Positions 1 to 10,811 of a stretch of DNA of 30,132 nt are shown here, piece after piece (position 1 is the stretch's first letter; each line of letters begins with the position of its first letter). Location: positions 1-30,132 of IMG/VR virus record IMGVR_UViG_3300032323_000996, one strand, 5' to 3'. Origin of the DNA: a virus. The position numbers and the translations under genes were made by a program. The notes beneath the pieces are model-generated. The model had not been told where the DNA came from. It saw nothing but the letters and a program-made list of their open reading frames with translations, and searched no databases.

Positions 1-3000
1 CTTAATATCAACATCTGTGTGGAATGTAACAATGATAACATTTCCTACATTCTGAGGATCTTTAGATAATTCAATATTGGTTATTACGGGAGCTGTTGGC
101 TCTTGTACAGGAATATCAAAAGGTATTGTAGATGTTACGCTAACATCTTCAACTATATTGACATCATTTAATTCGTCGGCTTGAATAAATTTATTACCAA
201 TTTTATTATATAGGTAAACTGTGCCAGCATCAGGTAATGATTCATTGAATTTTGTAGAATCATTATCAAACGTAGTCTTTCCCGAATTACCATATTCATC
301 AAACACTTGCTCACGACTTCTAGTTTTTCCTAGAGCACCAATGCCTACAGTTTGCTCGTCTTTACTAATAGAGATAGAGTAGCCAAATTTTAAATCATTT
401 GTTGATAGAGGATTATTAATAATTTGATCTAGGACATATACTCCTAAATTATTTTTATATATTGCAACTTTACCGTAAGGCGTACTTGACGATACTGGAC
501 CATCAGTAGATTCGGGCGCGGAAATTAATAAGTAATTTCCATTATTAGAAACTGCAATATCATGGCCAAAGCGGCCGCCTACACCAAATGGTGAAGAAAT
601 TGTTTGAGAATATGCTAAGTTATTATTAAACAACTGAACAACACCAGTGTCGGTTAGATAACCAGGAGCACTGATTGCAAATCCAATCGAGCAGCTGGCA
701 ATCTTATAACCCCACTGATCTCCAGCAGCTAATGTAATCGATGAAGTTGAGTATAGATTAATACCATTAGGATGTACTGTTATTGTAGATGCCGTTGTGA
801 TGCTATACGCATATACTGATCCGCTAGTAGCAAAAGTAGTAGTACCAGGAGCACTGATTAATAAAGTAGTAGGCGTATTTTCAGATACTTGATCGATACA
901 AACAGAATGACCAAATCTAGTATTATTAGCAGGTGCGGGATTAGCTATTACAATTTCTGTAAAAATTGGAAAATCTTCTTGACGGCTATCAATCTTAACC
1001 AATCCTTCATTAACGAATGGCCTAGCATACCCAGTACCGGTACTAAAAGTTAATACATTGGTCCCAGTTGCTCTAACATAGGTAGCTTCAGGAGCACCTG
1101 TTACATACAATTTTTTTGCAATGTCATACTGTAGAGCATAACCAAATTGTGTAGAACTAGTAGCACTGCAATATGTATTTTGACTACTATTTAAAATGTA
1201 ATCGTATTTTCTTACCCATGCACCATTTACTTTATTAAAAACCTTAACTCGACCCCAATTAAATGTTCCTTCAATTCTCCATCCTGGTGCAGACACTAAC
1301 ATTACAGGACTATCGTCAGATGCAAAAATAGATGAACCAAATTTTTGTCCAGGAGGCGTGTTAACAGTGTCTGACACTGCTGCAGAATAGTTTTTAATTT
1401 TTTCGTAAACTTGCCACTTATCGGCAATGCCTTCGTCAATCCATACTTTGTCACCGGCATTTAATTTTAATAAATCAGTGACTGCTGATAGATCATCAAG
1501 ATTGCTATATCTAGCTTCTTCAAATTTATATAAAGAGCCGTAATTTAACAATTCTTCATTTTCTATACTGGCTAGCTGACTAGAAACTGTAAATCGATTT
1601 AGTGCTACAATGGAGTTAACAATATAAACTCCATTGACTTGATCATTAAATCTCACCACAGAGATAACATCCCCAGGTTGAAGACTATGATGTCCGTCAG
1701 TTACAAAAGTAATCTCACTGTTCGGGGCACTGACAAACACACCTGTAATTTCAGCCAGTTGCTTTGTATATCTGTATACAGTCCAGTCTCCGTTCTCTTG
1801 GAAACCTAACCAAATTGTATCACCTTCTTGTATTGCAGAATTATTAGCAATGTCTAACAGACTATTTTTATTGTAAGCAGTTGACGTAACATCATCAAGA
1901 CGTACATATCCTGCTGTGGTCAATTTTAGATTATTATCTAACCAAGTACTAGGATAGGAATCAATAGTGCTAGCAGGAACATGATCAACTGGAGTTAGCA
2001 ATAAGTCTGAAGGTGTTACATAATTAATTAAAGGAGTTGGATTAGCTGGTAGAGAATCAACAAACTTAATCAAATAAGGATTTTCTAAAAAGGTTCCTTC
2101 TTCCAAAGAAAATTCTATTTCGTTTAAGGTACCAAAACTGCCATAATGGCCTATTCTAAATGCCCATTCTTCTTTGAAAGAAATTTCACCTTTGTTTTCA
2201 AATTCACTAGCCTTAGATAATTTGTCAACTGCATTTTTAGTTCCTTTGTCTTTAATCATTCCTTGATAGAATTTATACTGACTAATTGGATTAGTAAAAA
2301 TGTTATTCAAGTATACTCTAGGAGTATACCCTGTTAAATGCTGCGCTAGTTGTTGCTGACTATAATCAAAATTATCAATATCTAAACTATAAAAATCTTC
2401 AAACTGATTAATCTTATAATCAAAATTAGGGAATAATTCAGAAATTGGTTTATCTGTTAGTTGGCCCCATTCCGTAAAATCAAATACTGCATTTGCACTA
2501 ACGGACATCTTTGATTGATAATATCTACCATTGTATCTTACAACCTTACCTGGTAGGTATTTTTTATAAGGTTGCCAATCAACAATTTCAACATTGTCAT
2601 AAACAAATCCCGGACTGAACAAGTCACCGTTCCAGTTCTTTGTTCTGAATCCTGCAAGTTTAACTCGACGTTGTTTATATCCAGTCGCAATGTCATAGAT
2701 TGTATCGTTAAACACAGTAAAATTGTTAAACACGATTCCGTGTTCTTTCTGTACAGAATTTAAAATTGCAAAAAATAATCCTTCGTTGGCATCTCTAGTT
2801 TTAATTGTGCAAATAGTATCTTCTCTAGACATAGTAAACCTATCAATAGGATAAGGTTTACCATCTGCCTTTAGCAGGCTATATTCATATTTTCCAGTAG
2901 AAATATTATCTACTACTGAGTTAGGGAAATTGTATTTGATATAATTTGCAAAAGGACTTAAAGTAATTAGATTACCATCGGCCCAATTTTGAGTAGTCCA

Positions 3001-6000
3001 GTATAAGAATTCTTTTCCAGTGAATTTCCAATTTAAGATCTCGTTTAAGTCTGTATTAAATTCATCGAATACAAACCCTCGAGTTTCTAAGTATGCACCA
3101 TAACCTAAAATAACATCATATACTTCTTGTACAGTTGTAAATTCTGATCCGTAAGGGATCTGTGTTACATTTGTTTCAAACTTAGTAGGTAACTGAACTG
3201 TTACACCGCCCTTAACAGGTAACTCAGGCAGGGCTTGGAATAATGTAGGATCAAATGTCAATCCTGCATTATGTCCAATTTTAACTCTATAAAATTTATT
3301 ATTGTGCCTAACAAGCTGTCCCTGTTTGTAATATCGGCCTGTAGGAGATTCTGCCGATGTAGTATCAACGCTGCTTACACCTTTATTGCCGTTATTGACT
3401 ACGTCAGACCATTCAGAAAATTCTTCAGATACCCCGCCAACCTTAACAACACCCGAAGAGGCTGTAATTATAGGACGTAATATTTCAAAATAAGGATTTG
3501 CTATATCATATCCCCTGATAACAAAGTTACCGTTAGATTTCTGAACAATAATTCCGGAAATACTAACAGTGTCTACAGGGTTACTTACATTTAATATTAA
3601 CGAATAGTCTTCAGATGGCAATACAACTCCAGGACTGGTAGATGTTGGATCCACTGAATCAATAATAATTTGTAATTTCTCTTTACTAACAAAGCCACCA
3701 ACCTTATGGAAAAGGTTAAAATTCAAATAGTTAAGATCTTGCCTTAATTGTGTAATATAATTTTGATCTTTATTTCTACCAATTTCTATAACATAAGATC
3801 CAAATCCAGAAATTTGATTATTATTCTCTCCTTCGATTACTAGTTTTCTAGGATCTAAATATAAATCATCATTTGTATAGGTCACCTGACCGGTAACATT
3901 AATGTCAACCCTACTAACATCATATAAGTTAGCACAAAATAAGCAAGGGTTTAAAAGTGCAGCAGCGGCTAGTGCTGCAAAAGGATATTGAGGGCCAGAA
4001 CGCCAAGTAAATTCAGCAGGTCCGATGTCTCCAAACTTCCACTTTTCTTTTTTGTTTTGATATGCGCTTGCAGAAACTAAAAACGTGTCAGGTGTTTTTA
4101 AATTGCCGTTAGTATCAACTGGAATAATAGAAGTTAACCCCGGTCGATTATATTCGGCAAGATACACATCTTCGCCTCTTACATAACCATCTTCTAAATC
4201 TGTCCAAAGACTAGTATTAGTAGACGTGTATGGACCGGCTCCGTATTCATCAACCCACCACAGAGGTTCGGTTGTAAATCCTAACATTTCCCAGGGAGCA
4301 ATGTTAGGGCGAATAGTATCGTAAAAATGTAGGAATAATGATTTCCATGATCCGGAAACTTCTAATCCTACAAGGCTATCAACTGTTCCTACGTAGTTCC
4401 AGGTAAAGGAGTTTCCTTCGTCAAATGTACTATTTGTAGATATATCAACACTGTACTTTCCCGCCCAGCGTGAAAAATCACTTATAAGTATACTGTTTAC
4501 GTCAGCTAAAGTATACTGCTTTTCTCTAAAAGCTGCAGGACTAAATGACGACATGTCAAATAGATTTTTATTATAGGCAACTTTAATATTATTAAAAATT
4601 CGAGTTTCAAATTCGAGAATAATAGCATCTCTATAATCACTATAGGCAACCATTGTGCTACCGTCGTGACGTCTTAATGATAAAACTGGTCCATTCGCTG
4701 GAGTAGTATCTGTAAATAATTCAGGCTCATATGCTGGCCATAATCCTAATTTACTAGGAGTAGGTGGAATATAACATCCCAGTGTATCGGGATAACAATG
4801 AATTGATATAACATCAGAGATCGATAACGGTTCTAATATAGAAACAGACCCATCAATATAATTAAATGAATATTGTCGATCTCGAATTAATTGTACTCCA
4901 TTTAGATAAATGATAACTGATTGAAAACTTAATCTTGTCAAATCAAATTCAAAACCAATCGGATACTCGGTATTGAAGACATCAGTAACTGTAAATGTTC
5001 TTACTATCTTATTCTGTCCGTAACCAATCATATCAGATCTCTGATATAATGATTTAATATCTCTAGCAGTGTTAAGATTTTTCATAATTAAATCTACTGC
5101 ATCTGCAGGAGTCACCTGACTATCAATTTGCACTAATAATCTTAAAAAATTCATTACAAATTGATCATAATGATTTCCGGCTGCACGCAATGCGTCAACT
5201 ACATTGTGTTCTTTTTTTCCAAAGAAAATTTGTGCAAAAGAAATCGGGTTGGCATTAGTAACTAACCTTGATCCGTACTTTGTATAGTCTGCTAAATCTC
5301 TTAAGTTAGTTCCTGTATAGGCAGGTGTCTTGTTAATCATTGTAGATAAATGATCACCTAACTCACTAAGAGTTAAACTCAGTGGGGCCCCATTTAATGG
5401 ATTATTTGTTAACCCAATTGGTGTTTCATAATAGCCATTCTCATTAGGAACCTGGTCTGTTTCTATTTTCAATAATACTGTGTCGTTTTCTAATAATGTA
5501 TCAGTAGTAGTTAACTCAACTTTACCAGAAGTAATAGATGCAGTAGAAGAAACTTTTATATTGTTTACATAAACAGATACGATTAAATTAGGATCTATCG
5601 GAGAATCTAAACAAGTTATATTAATTGTATTTGTATTAGCCGTTACAGTTTGTATTTCTAATACTGGAATTTTATAGTTTACTGCTTCAGCCCAAACATT
5701 GACTAGCCTATCATCTAATTTTAAATAGGTAATAGCAGTTGAAATAGTCTTACTTAAATTATTGTCAATCAGTGTAATAGAGTCTGACATGAAATAATTT
5801 TTAAATAGGTAGCTCCCAATGCCAGCACTATTTTGAAATTTTAGTGGGAATCCTAAAACTTGATCGTTAGGTCCAGTTCCTAATTCGTATCCAAAAATTT
5901 GATTTCCTGTAAAACTGTTTGGTTCAGAAGTGTTAGTGTAGCTAATACCATCTTTAGTAAAGAGGTCAAATAATGGTGGTTGATTTACCTTAGTATGTTG

Positions 6001-7218
6001 CTGTGCATACATCCATTTGCTAGTAGCGACATCAAAATACCAACTTGTGCCGTAATATTCTGTACCTAAATTTACACTAATAGAATCTTTATCATTTGGA
6101 ATTAAATCGTCGGCGCCAATAAGATGTAATACCGGGACTTCTCCTGTTATATCAAAATCAACAAAAAATATTTTACCCCTAACATCTATGTCAGTATCTG
6201 CATTAAAAACCACTCTATGTCCTTGTTGCAATAATACACCATCAATGTAATATCCAAAGGTACCATCGACTGTAGCAAATGCATCAGTAGTATCGTTATC
6301 AATTAAATCGATATTTTTAATTCCAATCTTTCCAAAATTATATAATTGTAGATTGGGCTTAAATTCAATAATAGGACGTTTAGCTCTTGATTCTAGAGGA
6401 TATATAACTGACACATTGTTAATCTCAGATGTAACTCTAATAATTTCTTTATGGAACCATCTATTATAACGTGTCCACGGATTTAAGTCGGCGCTGGCTC
6501 TATTAATGGTGGTATAGTCAGGAGTTAATGGTAATTTCATATCTCCGTCGAACGGGTACTCATCAAACTCCACATTATCAAATCTTTCATCAAATACAGT
6601 AGCAGTTATATCATACGAATCTAGCAATGCAAAATTAATTAAATTAATCGATGATCCTACACCCTCAACTATATACACGATGCCTGCAATTTTAATCTTC
6701 ATTCCGTTGCTTAATGCATAACCATTAGACATAGTATAAGAAGAGTTACCTACAATATCATTAACTGTTTCAGTTACATCTAAAGTAATAACGTCAGGAC
6801 CTGTTGGCAACCAATAGTAGTCAGTGAAATTTATCAACATGTCCCAATTAATTAAAGGATCGTAAGAATAAAATTTTGAATTAAAAATCGAATCAAGATT
6901 GGAATTCTTTCCACCTTGTATTTTAATTTCGTTAATTAAGTCGTCATAAGAGACAACATCAGTAATGTTGTTATTAGCATCTTTAAAAACTAATGCAGGT
7001 TCTAAACTATAATTTTTTCTTAAAGAAGATACTTCTTTAATATAAAAATCCGCAGCAGGATTATAATTAGGAGTTATTTTTGACCCGACGAATCCGTCAA
7101 GTCTCTCAACTTGGGGAGTTTGGATAAATTGATCAATTGTACTAGATAAAAATTTAGAATTTTTATCAGTTCGTAGATATTCTGGTAATAGGTTAACTGA
7201 TTTCTTAATATCCGCCAT
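1..7218 (-). CDS. Giant baseplate/tail structural protein with FG-GAP propeller, C-terminus cut off
   Basis: An uninterrupted minus-strand frame of 2406 codons runs from ATG at 7218 off the left edge, so the protein is longer than 2406 residues. It starts 1 base after the gp6 stop, inside the baseplate operon. The N-terminus (MADIKKSVNLLPEYLRTDKN) resembles, from memory, very large virion proteins encoded next to gp6 in marine T4-like phages, some of which are labelled VrlC. Two segments near residues 1300 and 1550 share a Y-x-x-G-x-x-V-R-x-N-x-x-Y-Y/F pattern like small carbohydrate-binding modules. From about residue 1950 to 2330 there are about six FG-GAP-like repeats (FGSS, FGYA, FGHS, WGYK, FGHD, FGYS, most followed by an SAPG-like turn), typical of an integrin-type beta-propeller. 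Role inferred: a wedge-peripheral or fibre-network protein, possibly host-binding, in the place of T4 gp7/gp8/gp10. The exact T4 counterpart is uncertain. Confidence 0.85.
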   Translation of the reverse strand, partial: MADIKKSVNLLPEYLRTDKNSKFLSSTIDQFIQTPQVERLDGFVGSKITPNYNPAADFYIKEVSSLRKNYSLEPALVFKDANNNITDVVSYDDLINEIKIQGGKNSNLDSIFNSKFYSYDPLINWDMLINFTDYYWLPTGPDVITLDVTETVNDIVGNSSYTMSNGYALSNGMKIKIAGIVYIVEGVGSSINLINFALLDSYDITATVFDERFDNVEFDEYPFDGDMKLPLTPDYTTINRASADLNPWTRYNRWFHKEIIRVTSEINNVSVIYPLESRAKRPIIEFKPNLQLYNFGKIGIKNIDLIDNDTTDAFATVDGTFGYYIDGVLLQQGHRVVFNADTDIDVRGKIFFVDFDITGEVPVLHLIGADDLIPNDKDSISVNLGTEYYGTSWYFDVATSKWMYAQQHTKVNQPPLFDLFTKDGISYTNTSEPNSFTGNQIFGYELGTGPNDQVLGFPLKFQNSAGIGSYLFKNYFMSDSITLIDNNLSKTISTAITYLKLDDRLVNVWAEAVNYKIPVLEIQTVTANTNTINITCLDSPIDPNLIVSVYVNNIKVSSTASITSGKVELTTTDTLLENDTVLLKIETDQVPNENGYYETPIGLTNNPLNGAPLSLTLSELGDHLSTMINKTPAYTGTNLRDLADYTKYGSRLVTNANPISFAQIFFGKKEHNVVDALRAAGNHYDQFVMNFLRLLVQIDSQVTPADAVDLIMKNLNTARDIKSLYQRSDMIGYGQNKIVRTFTVTDVFNTEYPIGFEFDLTRLSFQSVIIYLNGVQLIRDRQYSFNYIDGSVSILEPLSISDVISIHCYPDTLGCYIPPTPSKLGLWPAYEPELFTDTTPANGPVLSLRRHDGSTMVAYSDYRDAIILEFETRIFNNIKVAYNKNLFDMSSFSPAAFREKQYTLADVNSILISDFSRWAGKYSVDISTNSTFDEGNSFTWNYVGTVDSLVGLEVSGSWKSLFLHFYDTIRPNIAPWEMLGFTTEPLWWVDEYGAGPYTSTNTSLWTDLEDGYVRGEDVYLAEYNRPGLTSIIPVDTNGNLKTPDTFLVSASAYQNKKEKWKFGDIGPAEFTWRSGPQYPFAALAAAALLNPCLFCANLYDVSRVDINVTGQVTYTNDDLYLDPRKLVIEGENNNQISGFGSYVIEIGRNKDQNYITQLRQDLNYLNFNLFHKVGGFVSKEKLQIIIDSVDPTSTSPGVVLPSEDYSLILNVSNPVDTVSISGIIVQKSNGNFVIRGYDIANPYFEILRPIITASSGVVKVGGVSEEFSEWSDVVNNGNKGVSSVDTTSAESPTGRYYKQGQLVRHNNKFYRVKIGHNAGLTFDPTLFQALPELPVKGGVTVQLPTKFETNVTQIPYGSEFTTVQEVYDVILGYGAYLETRGFVFDEFNTDLNEILNWKFTGKEFLYWTTQNWADGNLITLSPFANYIKYNFPNSVVDNISTGKYEYSLLKADGKPYPIDRFTMSREDTICTIKTRDANEGLFFAILNSVQKEHGIVFNNFTVFNDTIYDIATGYKQRRVKLAGFRTKNWNGDLFSPGFVYDNVEIVDWQPYKKYLPGKVVRYNGRYYQSKMSVSANAVFDFTEWGQLTDKPISELFPNFDYKINQFEDFYSLDIDNFDYSQQQLAQHLTGYTPRVYLNNIFTNPISQYKFYQGMIKDKGTKNAVDKLSKASEFENKGEISFKEEWAFRIGHYGSFGTLNEIEFSLEEGTFLENPYLIKFVDSLPANPTPLINYVTPSDLLLTPVDHVPASTIDSYPSTWLDNNLKLTTAGYVRLDDVTSTAYNKNSLLDIANNSAIQEGDTIWLGFQENGDWTVYRYTKQLAEITGVFVSAPNSEITFVTDGHHSLQPGDVISVVRFNDQVNGVYIVNSIVALNRFTVSSQLASIENEELLNYGSLYKFEEARYSNLDDLSAVTDLLKLNAGDKVWIDEGIADKWQVYEKIKNYSAAVSDTVNTPPGQKFGSSIFASDDSPVMLVSAPGWRIEGTFNWGRVKVFNKVNGAWVRKYDYILNSSQNTYCSATSSTQFGYALQYDIAKKLYVTGAPEATYVRATGTNVLTFSTGTGYARPFVNEGLVKIDSRQEDFPIFTEIVIANPAPANNTRFGHSVCIDQVSENTPTTLLISAPGTTTFATSGSVYAYSITTASTITVHPNGINLYSTSSITLAAGDQWGYKIASCSIGFAISAPGYLTDTGVVQLFNNNLAYSQTISSPFGVGGRFGHDIAVSNNGNYLLISAPESTDGPVSSSTPYGKVAIYKNNLGVYVLDQIINNPLSTNDLKFGYSISISKDEQTVGIGALGKTRSREQVFDEYGNSGKTTFDNDSTKFNESLPDAGTVYLYNKIGNKFIQADELNDVNIVEDVSVTSTIPFDIPVQEPTAPVITNIELSKDPQNVGNVIIVTFHTDVDIK

Positions 7219-7219
7219 G

Positions 7220-10200
7220 TTAAGTTCCGCTAGTTGTTACAATTGCTGCTGTTGCTTTTATCTGCGATGCTGTAATAGCATCAATTATTTCTATGTCTGC
7301 AATTTCTGCGCCGTTAATAAAGAGTTCGTTGCTTTGTGCAGCTACTTCGTATAAGCTACCGAAGCTACCAACACTCTTAGGAGTGACAACAAAGTTAGTT
7401 ATATCCGGAGTTAATCTGTTCATTACGTAAGCTGACAACTCGCTAAAATAAAAAGATTGGCCAAAATTCCAATTTTCTAAAGCGAAAAATTCATTAATTG
7501 CTGTTAGTATTCTAGTTTTCAAATCGTTATCTGTAGTTGGTTTTTCAGAATTTCTCACTGCTTTAAATTTAGCCTGTAGACTAGCAGTAGCTTTGCTTCC
7601 AAATAACACTTTATATTTTACCGAATGAAAAATAATTTCATCGCTGATGGCTTTAATTGGCACTAAACTACTGGCATAATTTTGTTCTAAACTATTACTA
7701 GTAGGCGGTAGTGGTTCGCTAGGAGAATTTCCAGCAAGCCAACTTCTTATGTCATTGTCATACCCGGTAGTTAATACATAGATATCTATAATATTTGATT
7801 TACTAGGATCAACTCGTCTATCAGATCCACTATTATGAATATAGTGGAAATTTAAATCTGATCTACCAACTCGAGCAAAATATTGATCAGTATACACTAA
7901 TCTCTGAGTTAACTCAGACCAATACTTAACAACATTTAAAGCAGGATTGTAGAAATAAAATAAATCTCCGTCAGCTATTAAATTTGTAGACTTATAGATA
8001 AAAAAATCATCTTCGGTGTCAAAAGGAGTTACTCCTGTTGTAAGAGTATATCGCAGTCCGTCACTTAATTTTTTAAAGTAAACAAAATTTTGTTTAAATC
8101 CTGTTGTAGGATCAATGTATTCGGGATTAACTATTGATTTGAAAGAATCTGGATCTGTTATTTGTCCTGTATTATTATAATCGTAAAAACTTACTTTAAC
8201 TTTTTTAGGTTCTATATATCCGTCGGCCTCAATTACCGGTCCATCAATTTGCCAAATATAATCTGAGGTTAATTTTCCCGAAAAGCTATTCCCTAATAAC
8301 CAAGCACCTGATACTTTTCTAAATGCATTGTTAGTAGCAATATTAATAAAATAATCTCCGTTCTGTCCTATTATAGAAGACGGGTTTGTCGTTCCACTAT
8401 ACCACTGGCGAGTAGATTTAGGTTCTGGATTAACTGATAGGACATCAATTCTATCTTTTATAACAGAATTATTTGTAAAGTCATAGTTAACTGAATCGTT
8501 ATCTATATAAAATGATGTTTCAGCTTGACTTTCAAATATAAAATACAAATTCCTATAACGGACTTTATAATTTTTTCCAGTCCATACAAATGCAATGATC
8601 CAGCTAGAATCCAATCCAGCATCACTAACATTACCTTGGTTGTCTAGATTAAAAGAATTGGTTAAATTTAAATTAGAATTTAAAATTATATCCCAAGTTC
8701 TAGAATCACTCGATATTGTTAAACCAAAGTTTCGTTGGCTCATGCAAAGATTTGCAATTTCATTTTCAATTGAATAGTTTAAAGTGTGAATATACTTAGG
8801 TAATACTTCAACTGGCACAGCACCCTGTGGAACACGACTTGCAAATATTACAGGTCCAGTTCCGTCATTCAATGCACCGACTCCGTTATTGCCGCCGTCT
8901 CCGATAACTTGATATACCATAGACCACAGATAATCTCGGCCGCCGGAAGGAATAATTCCAGAAGTAGGAATATTCACTAGATTATTATTGCTATCAAAAT
9001 ATTTGCCAGTTATTGAATTAAATTTAACTAATGCGCCAGGAGTAACATATCTTAAATTAAGTTCAGAATATTCTCCTACTGGAATAACTCCTGCAACATT
9101 AGAGAAGTATCCTCGACTCTGTCCAGGTGTCTTATTAACTTCATTCCATGTTAATCCCAAAGAAGTTAGATCTAAATTTGTATATTTTTCAATATAAAAA
9201 GAGCGAACACTGTTAGACAAAACAACAGGTGCTAGTGTATTCTTAATAACAGATAATACTTGATTTCTACTAGTAAATTCAAACTCAAAATATTCTTCAG
9301 TTTCTTCTTGATACAAAATTCCATCAGCTGCAAATATATTTGTCTTACTATATCCGCCAGTAACGTCTGAAATATCATAATATTTGCTTAAGCCGCTACT
9401 TACTCTATTAACACTCTTAATCTTTAATATATTAGAACCGGCAATCAAAGGAGCAATATTATAATCTTCTCCAGTAATCATTCTATTTTGTAGATAATAA
9501 TTTTGAGGAGCTTTAGTTTGAATACTAGCATTAGTTTCTGGTCCAGAGCTATTGCTAACTGTATACTGTAGACTTAATGTTAATTGTAATGTATGTGTTT
9601 GATTTGACTTATTAACATATGGTACTTGAATAACAATACCGCTCATTTGCTCAGGCTTAATGACGTAAGACTGTCCATTGCTCTGTCTATAGAATAATCT
9701 AAACTGCCCTTTAGGCAAATCACCAAACACTCCATCGGCAAAATTTAAATCAATTTGATCATTTTCTCTAGGTGTGATTGCATAGATGGTTCTTAAATTT
9801 TTATCAAGACTATTGTAAATTACGTTATTACTATTATTGATAGTAGGTACATCTGTCCATAATGTAGAAAAGTTGCCGTCGTTATCTAATTGCCACAACC
9901 ACACATCTGTATCATTAATGTCAGGAGTATTGATCCCCACAATTTCATTAGGCACCGGATTATCTAAATTAAAAGGAATCATGCTCAAAGAGCCTTGCTT
10001 AAACATAGTAAAAAATCCAGTATCAGCACTACCTGATCCTTGATTGTCATTTTTGTAAACAAAACTAAATTTGTTTGCAGGTTCAGGTGCAGCTTCATAT
10101 ACAAATGTTTTACCAACAAATGTGCATGGTGCTACTTCAAATGCCATTGAAACGCCGTCAATGTTTTTGTTATAGTTAAACAATGGAACATCAGTTGTTG

Positions 10201-10765
10201 CTCCGTTGAAATAATATTGCTCTGTTAAAATACCGTCTAATGTTTCTCTGTCGGCAGGATTTCCAAAATTAGAACTCATTGCAGAATTCATAATATTAAT
10301 AAATTGCTGATACCAGTTAGAATTTGTAGCATCATTCCAACCAATGGTAGTATTAGCCAAGTTATTGCCATTAGAATCAATTACGCTATCAGTTGTAGAA
10401 ATAGCCGTAACTTTTAAAAATCCACTTGCAGGAATATTACGTTTAGGTCGATAGCTAATCAACTGTGCTAAACGCAGAATGCTGTCACGTCGTTGTGCTG
10501 TTTCTAAGAAGTTTTCACGAGCATTTAGATCAACACGAAATGATAAGTTTTGTCCTAGATATGCAATAAGATCAATAAGAGCAATATACTCACTACTGTC
10601 GATAAAATCATTAAAATCTTCAGGGTAATTTTCCTGAAGATATGAAATCATAGTTCTACGAAGGGTTTCAAAGTCGTAGCTTTTAAAATCAGCATTGCGG
10701 AAACTTTGATAAATCTTTTTCCAGTCTTCGCCGACGAGTAATTGAGAGTTAGTTGAAGGGATCAT
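7220..10765 (-). CDS. 6: Baseplate wedge protein gp6-like (enlarged)
   Basis: This 1181-residue protein is read as T4 gp6, the wedge protein that forms the inner ring of the baseplate. The N-terminal 110 residues carry the family pattern: a short helical leader, ALIDLIAYLGQNLSFRVDLN, then NFLETAQRRDSILRLAQLISYRP. The C-terminal 130 residues show the gpJ-like ending (LENWNFGQSFYFSELSAYV, then LTPDITNFVV). T4 gp6 is about 660 residues, so roughly 500 extra residues sit in the middle, beta-rich, including a GDYFINIATNNAFRKVSGAW segment typical of phage appendage modules. It lies between gp25 and the giant protein, as expected for a wedge operon. Its start has only a weak AGAAAAGA ribosome site, but an AATAAATA late-promoter-like box lies 18 bases upstream. 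Family assignment is firm; the role of the inserted region is unknown. Confidence 0.85.
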   Translation of the reverse strand: MIPSTNSQLLVGEDWKKIYQSFRNADFKSYDFETLRRTMISYLQENYPEDFNDFIDSSEYIALIDLIAYLGQNLSFRVDLNARENFLETAQRRDSILRLAQLISYRPKRNIPASGFLKVTAISTTDSVIDSNGNNLANTTIGWNDATNSNWYQQFINIMNSAMSSNFGNPADRETLDGILTEQYYFNGATTDVPLFNYNKNIDGVSMAFEVAPCTFVGKTFVYEAAPEPANKFSFVYKNDNQGSGSADTGFFTMFKQGSLSMIPFNLDNPVPNEIVGINTPDINDTDVWLWQLDNDGNFSTLWTDVPTINNSNNVIYNSLDKNLRTIYAITPRENDQIDLNFADGVFGDLPKGQFRLFYRQSNGQSYVIKPEQMSGIVIQVPYVNKSNQTHTLQLTLSLQYTVSNSSGPETNASIQTKAPQNYYLQNRMITGEDYNIAPLIAGSNILKIKSVNRVSSGLSKYYDISDVTGGYSKTNIFAADGILYQEETEEYFEFEFTSRNQVLSVIKNTLAPVVLSNSVRSFYIEKYTNLDLTSLGLTWNEVNKTPGQSRGYFSNVAGVIPVGEYSELNLRYVTPGALVKFNSITGKYFDSNNNLVNIPTSGIIPSGGRDYLWSMVYQVIGDGGNNGVGALNDGTGPVIFASRVPQGAVPVEVLPKYIHTLNYSIENEIANLCMSQRNFGLTISSDSRTWDIILNSNLNLTNSFNLDNQGNVSDAGLDSSWIIAFVWTGKNYKVRYRNLYFIFESQAETSFYIDNDSVNYDFTNNSVIKDRIDVLSVNPEPKSTRQWYSGTTNPSSIIGQNGDYFINIATNNAFRKVSGAWLLGNSFSGKLTSDYIWQIDGPVIEADGYIEPKKVKVSFYDYNNTGQITDPDSFKSIVNPEYIDPTTGFKQNFVYFKKLSDGLRYTLTTGVTPFDTEDDFFIYKSTNLIADGDLFYFYNPALNVVKYWSELTQRLVYTDQYFARVGRSDLNFHYIHNSGSDRRVDPSKSNIIDIYVLTTGYDNDIRSWLAGNSPSEPLPPTSNSLEQNYASSLVPIKAISDEIIFHSVKYKVLFGSKATASLQAKFKAVRNSEKPTTDNDLKTRILTAINEFFALENWNFGQSFYFSELSAYVMNRLTPDITNFVVTPKSVGSFGSLYEVAAQSNELFINGAEIADIEIIDAITASQIKATAAIVTTSGT

Positions 10766-10783
10766 ATTCTTTTCTAGATACCA

Positions 10784-10791
10784 TATTTATT
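10784..10791 (-). promoter_or_regulatory. Late promoter-like box AATAAATA before gp6
   Basis: The minus strand reads AATAAATA, one base different from the T4 late consensus TATAAATA, 18 bases before the gp6 ATG and inside the 46-base gap between gp25 and gp6. gp55, the sigma factor that reads such boxes, is encoded in this window. No start-site data; function is inferred. Confidence 0.45.
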
Positions 10792-10811
10792 GAAAAAATT
10801 AACCATGCATA

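Noticed and set aside
2572-3480. Short plus-strand frames opposite the giant protein
   Set aside because: They lie wholly inside the long minus-strand frame and show no family pattern.
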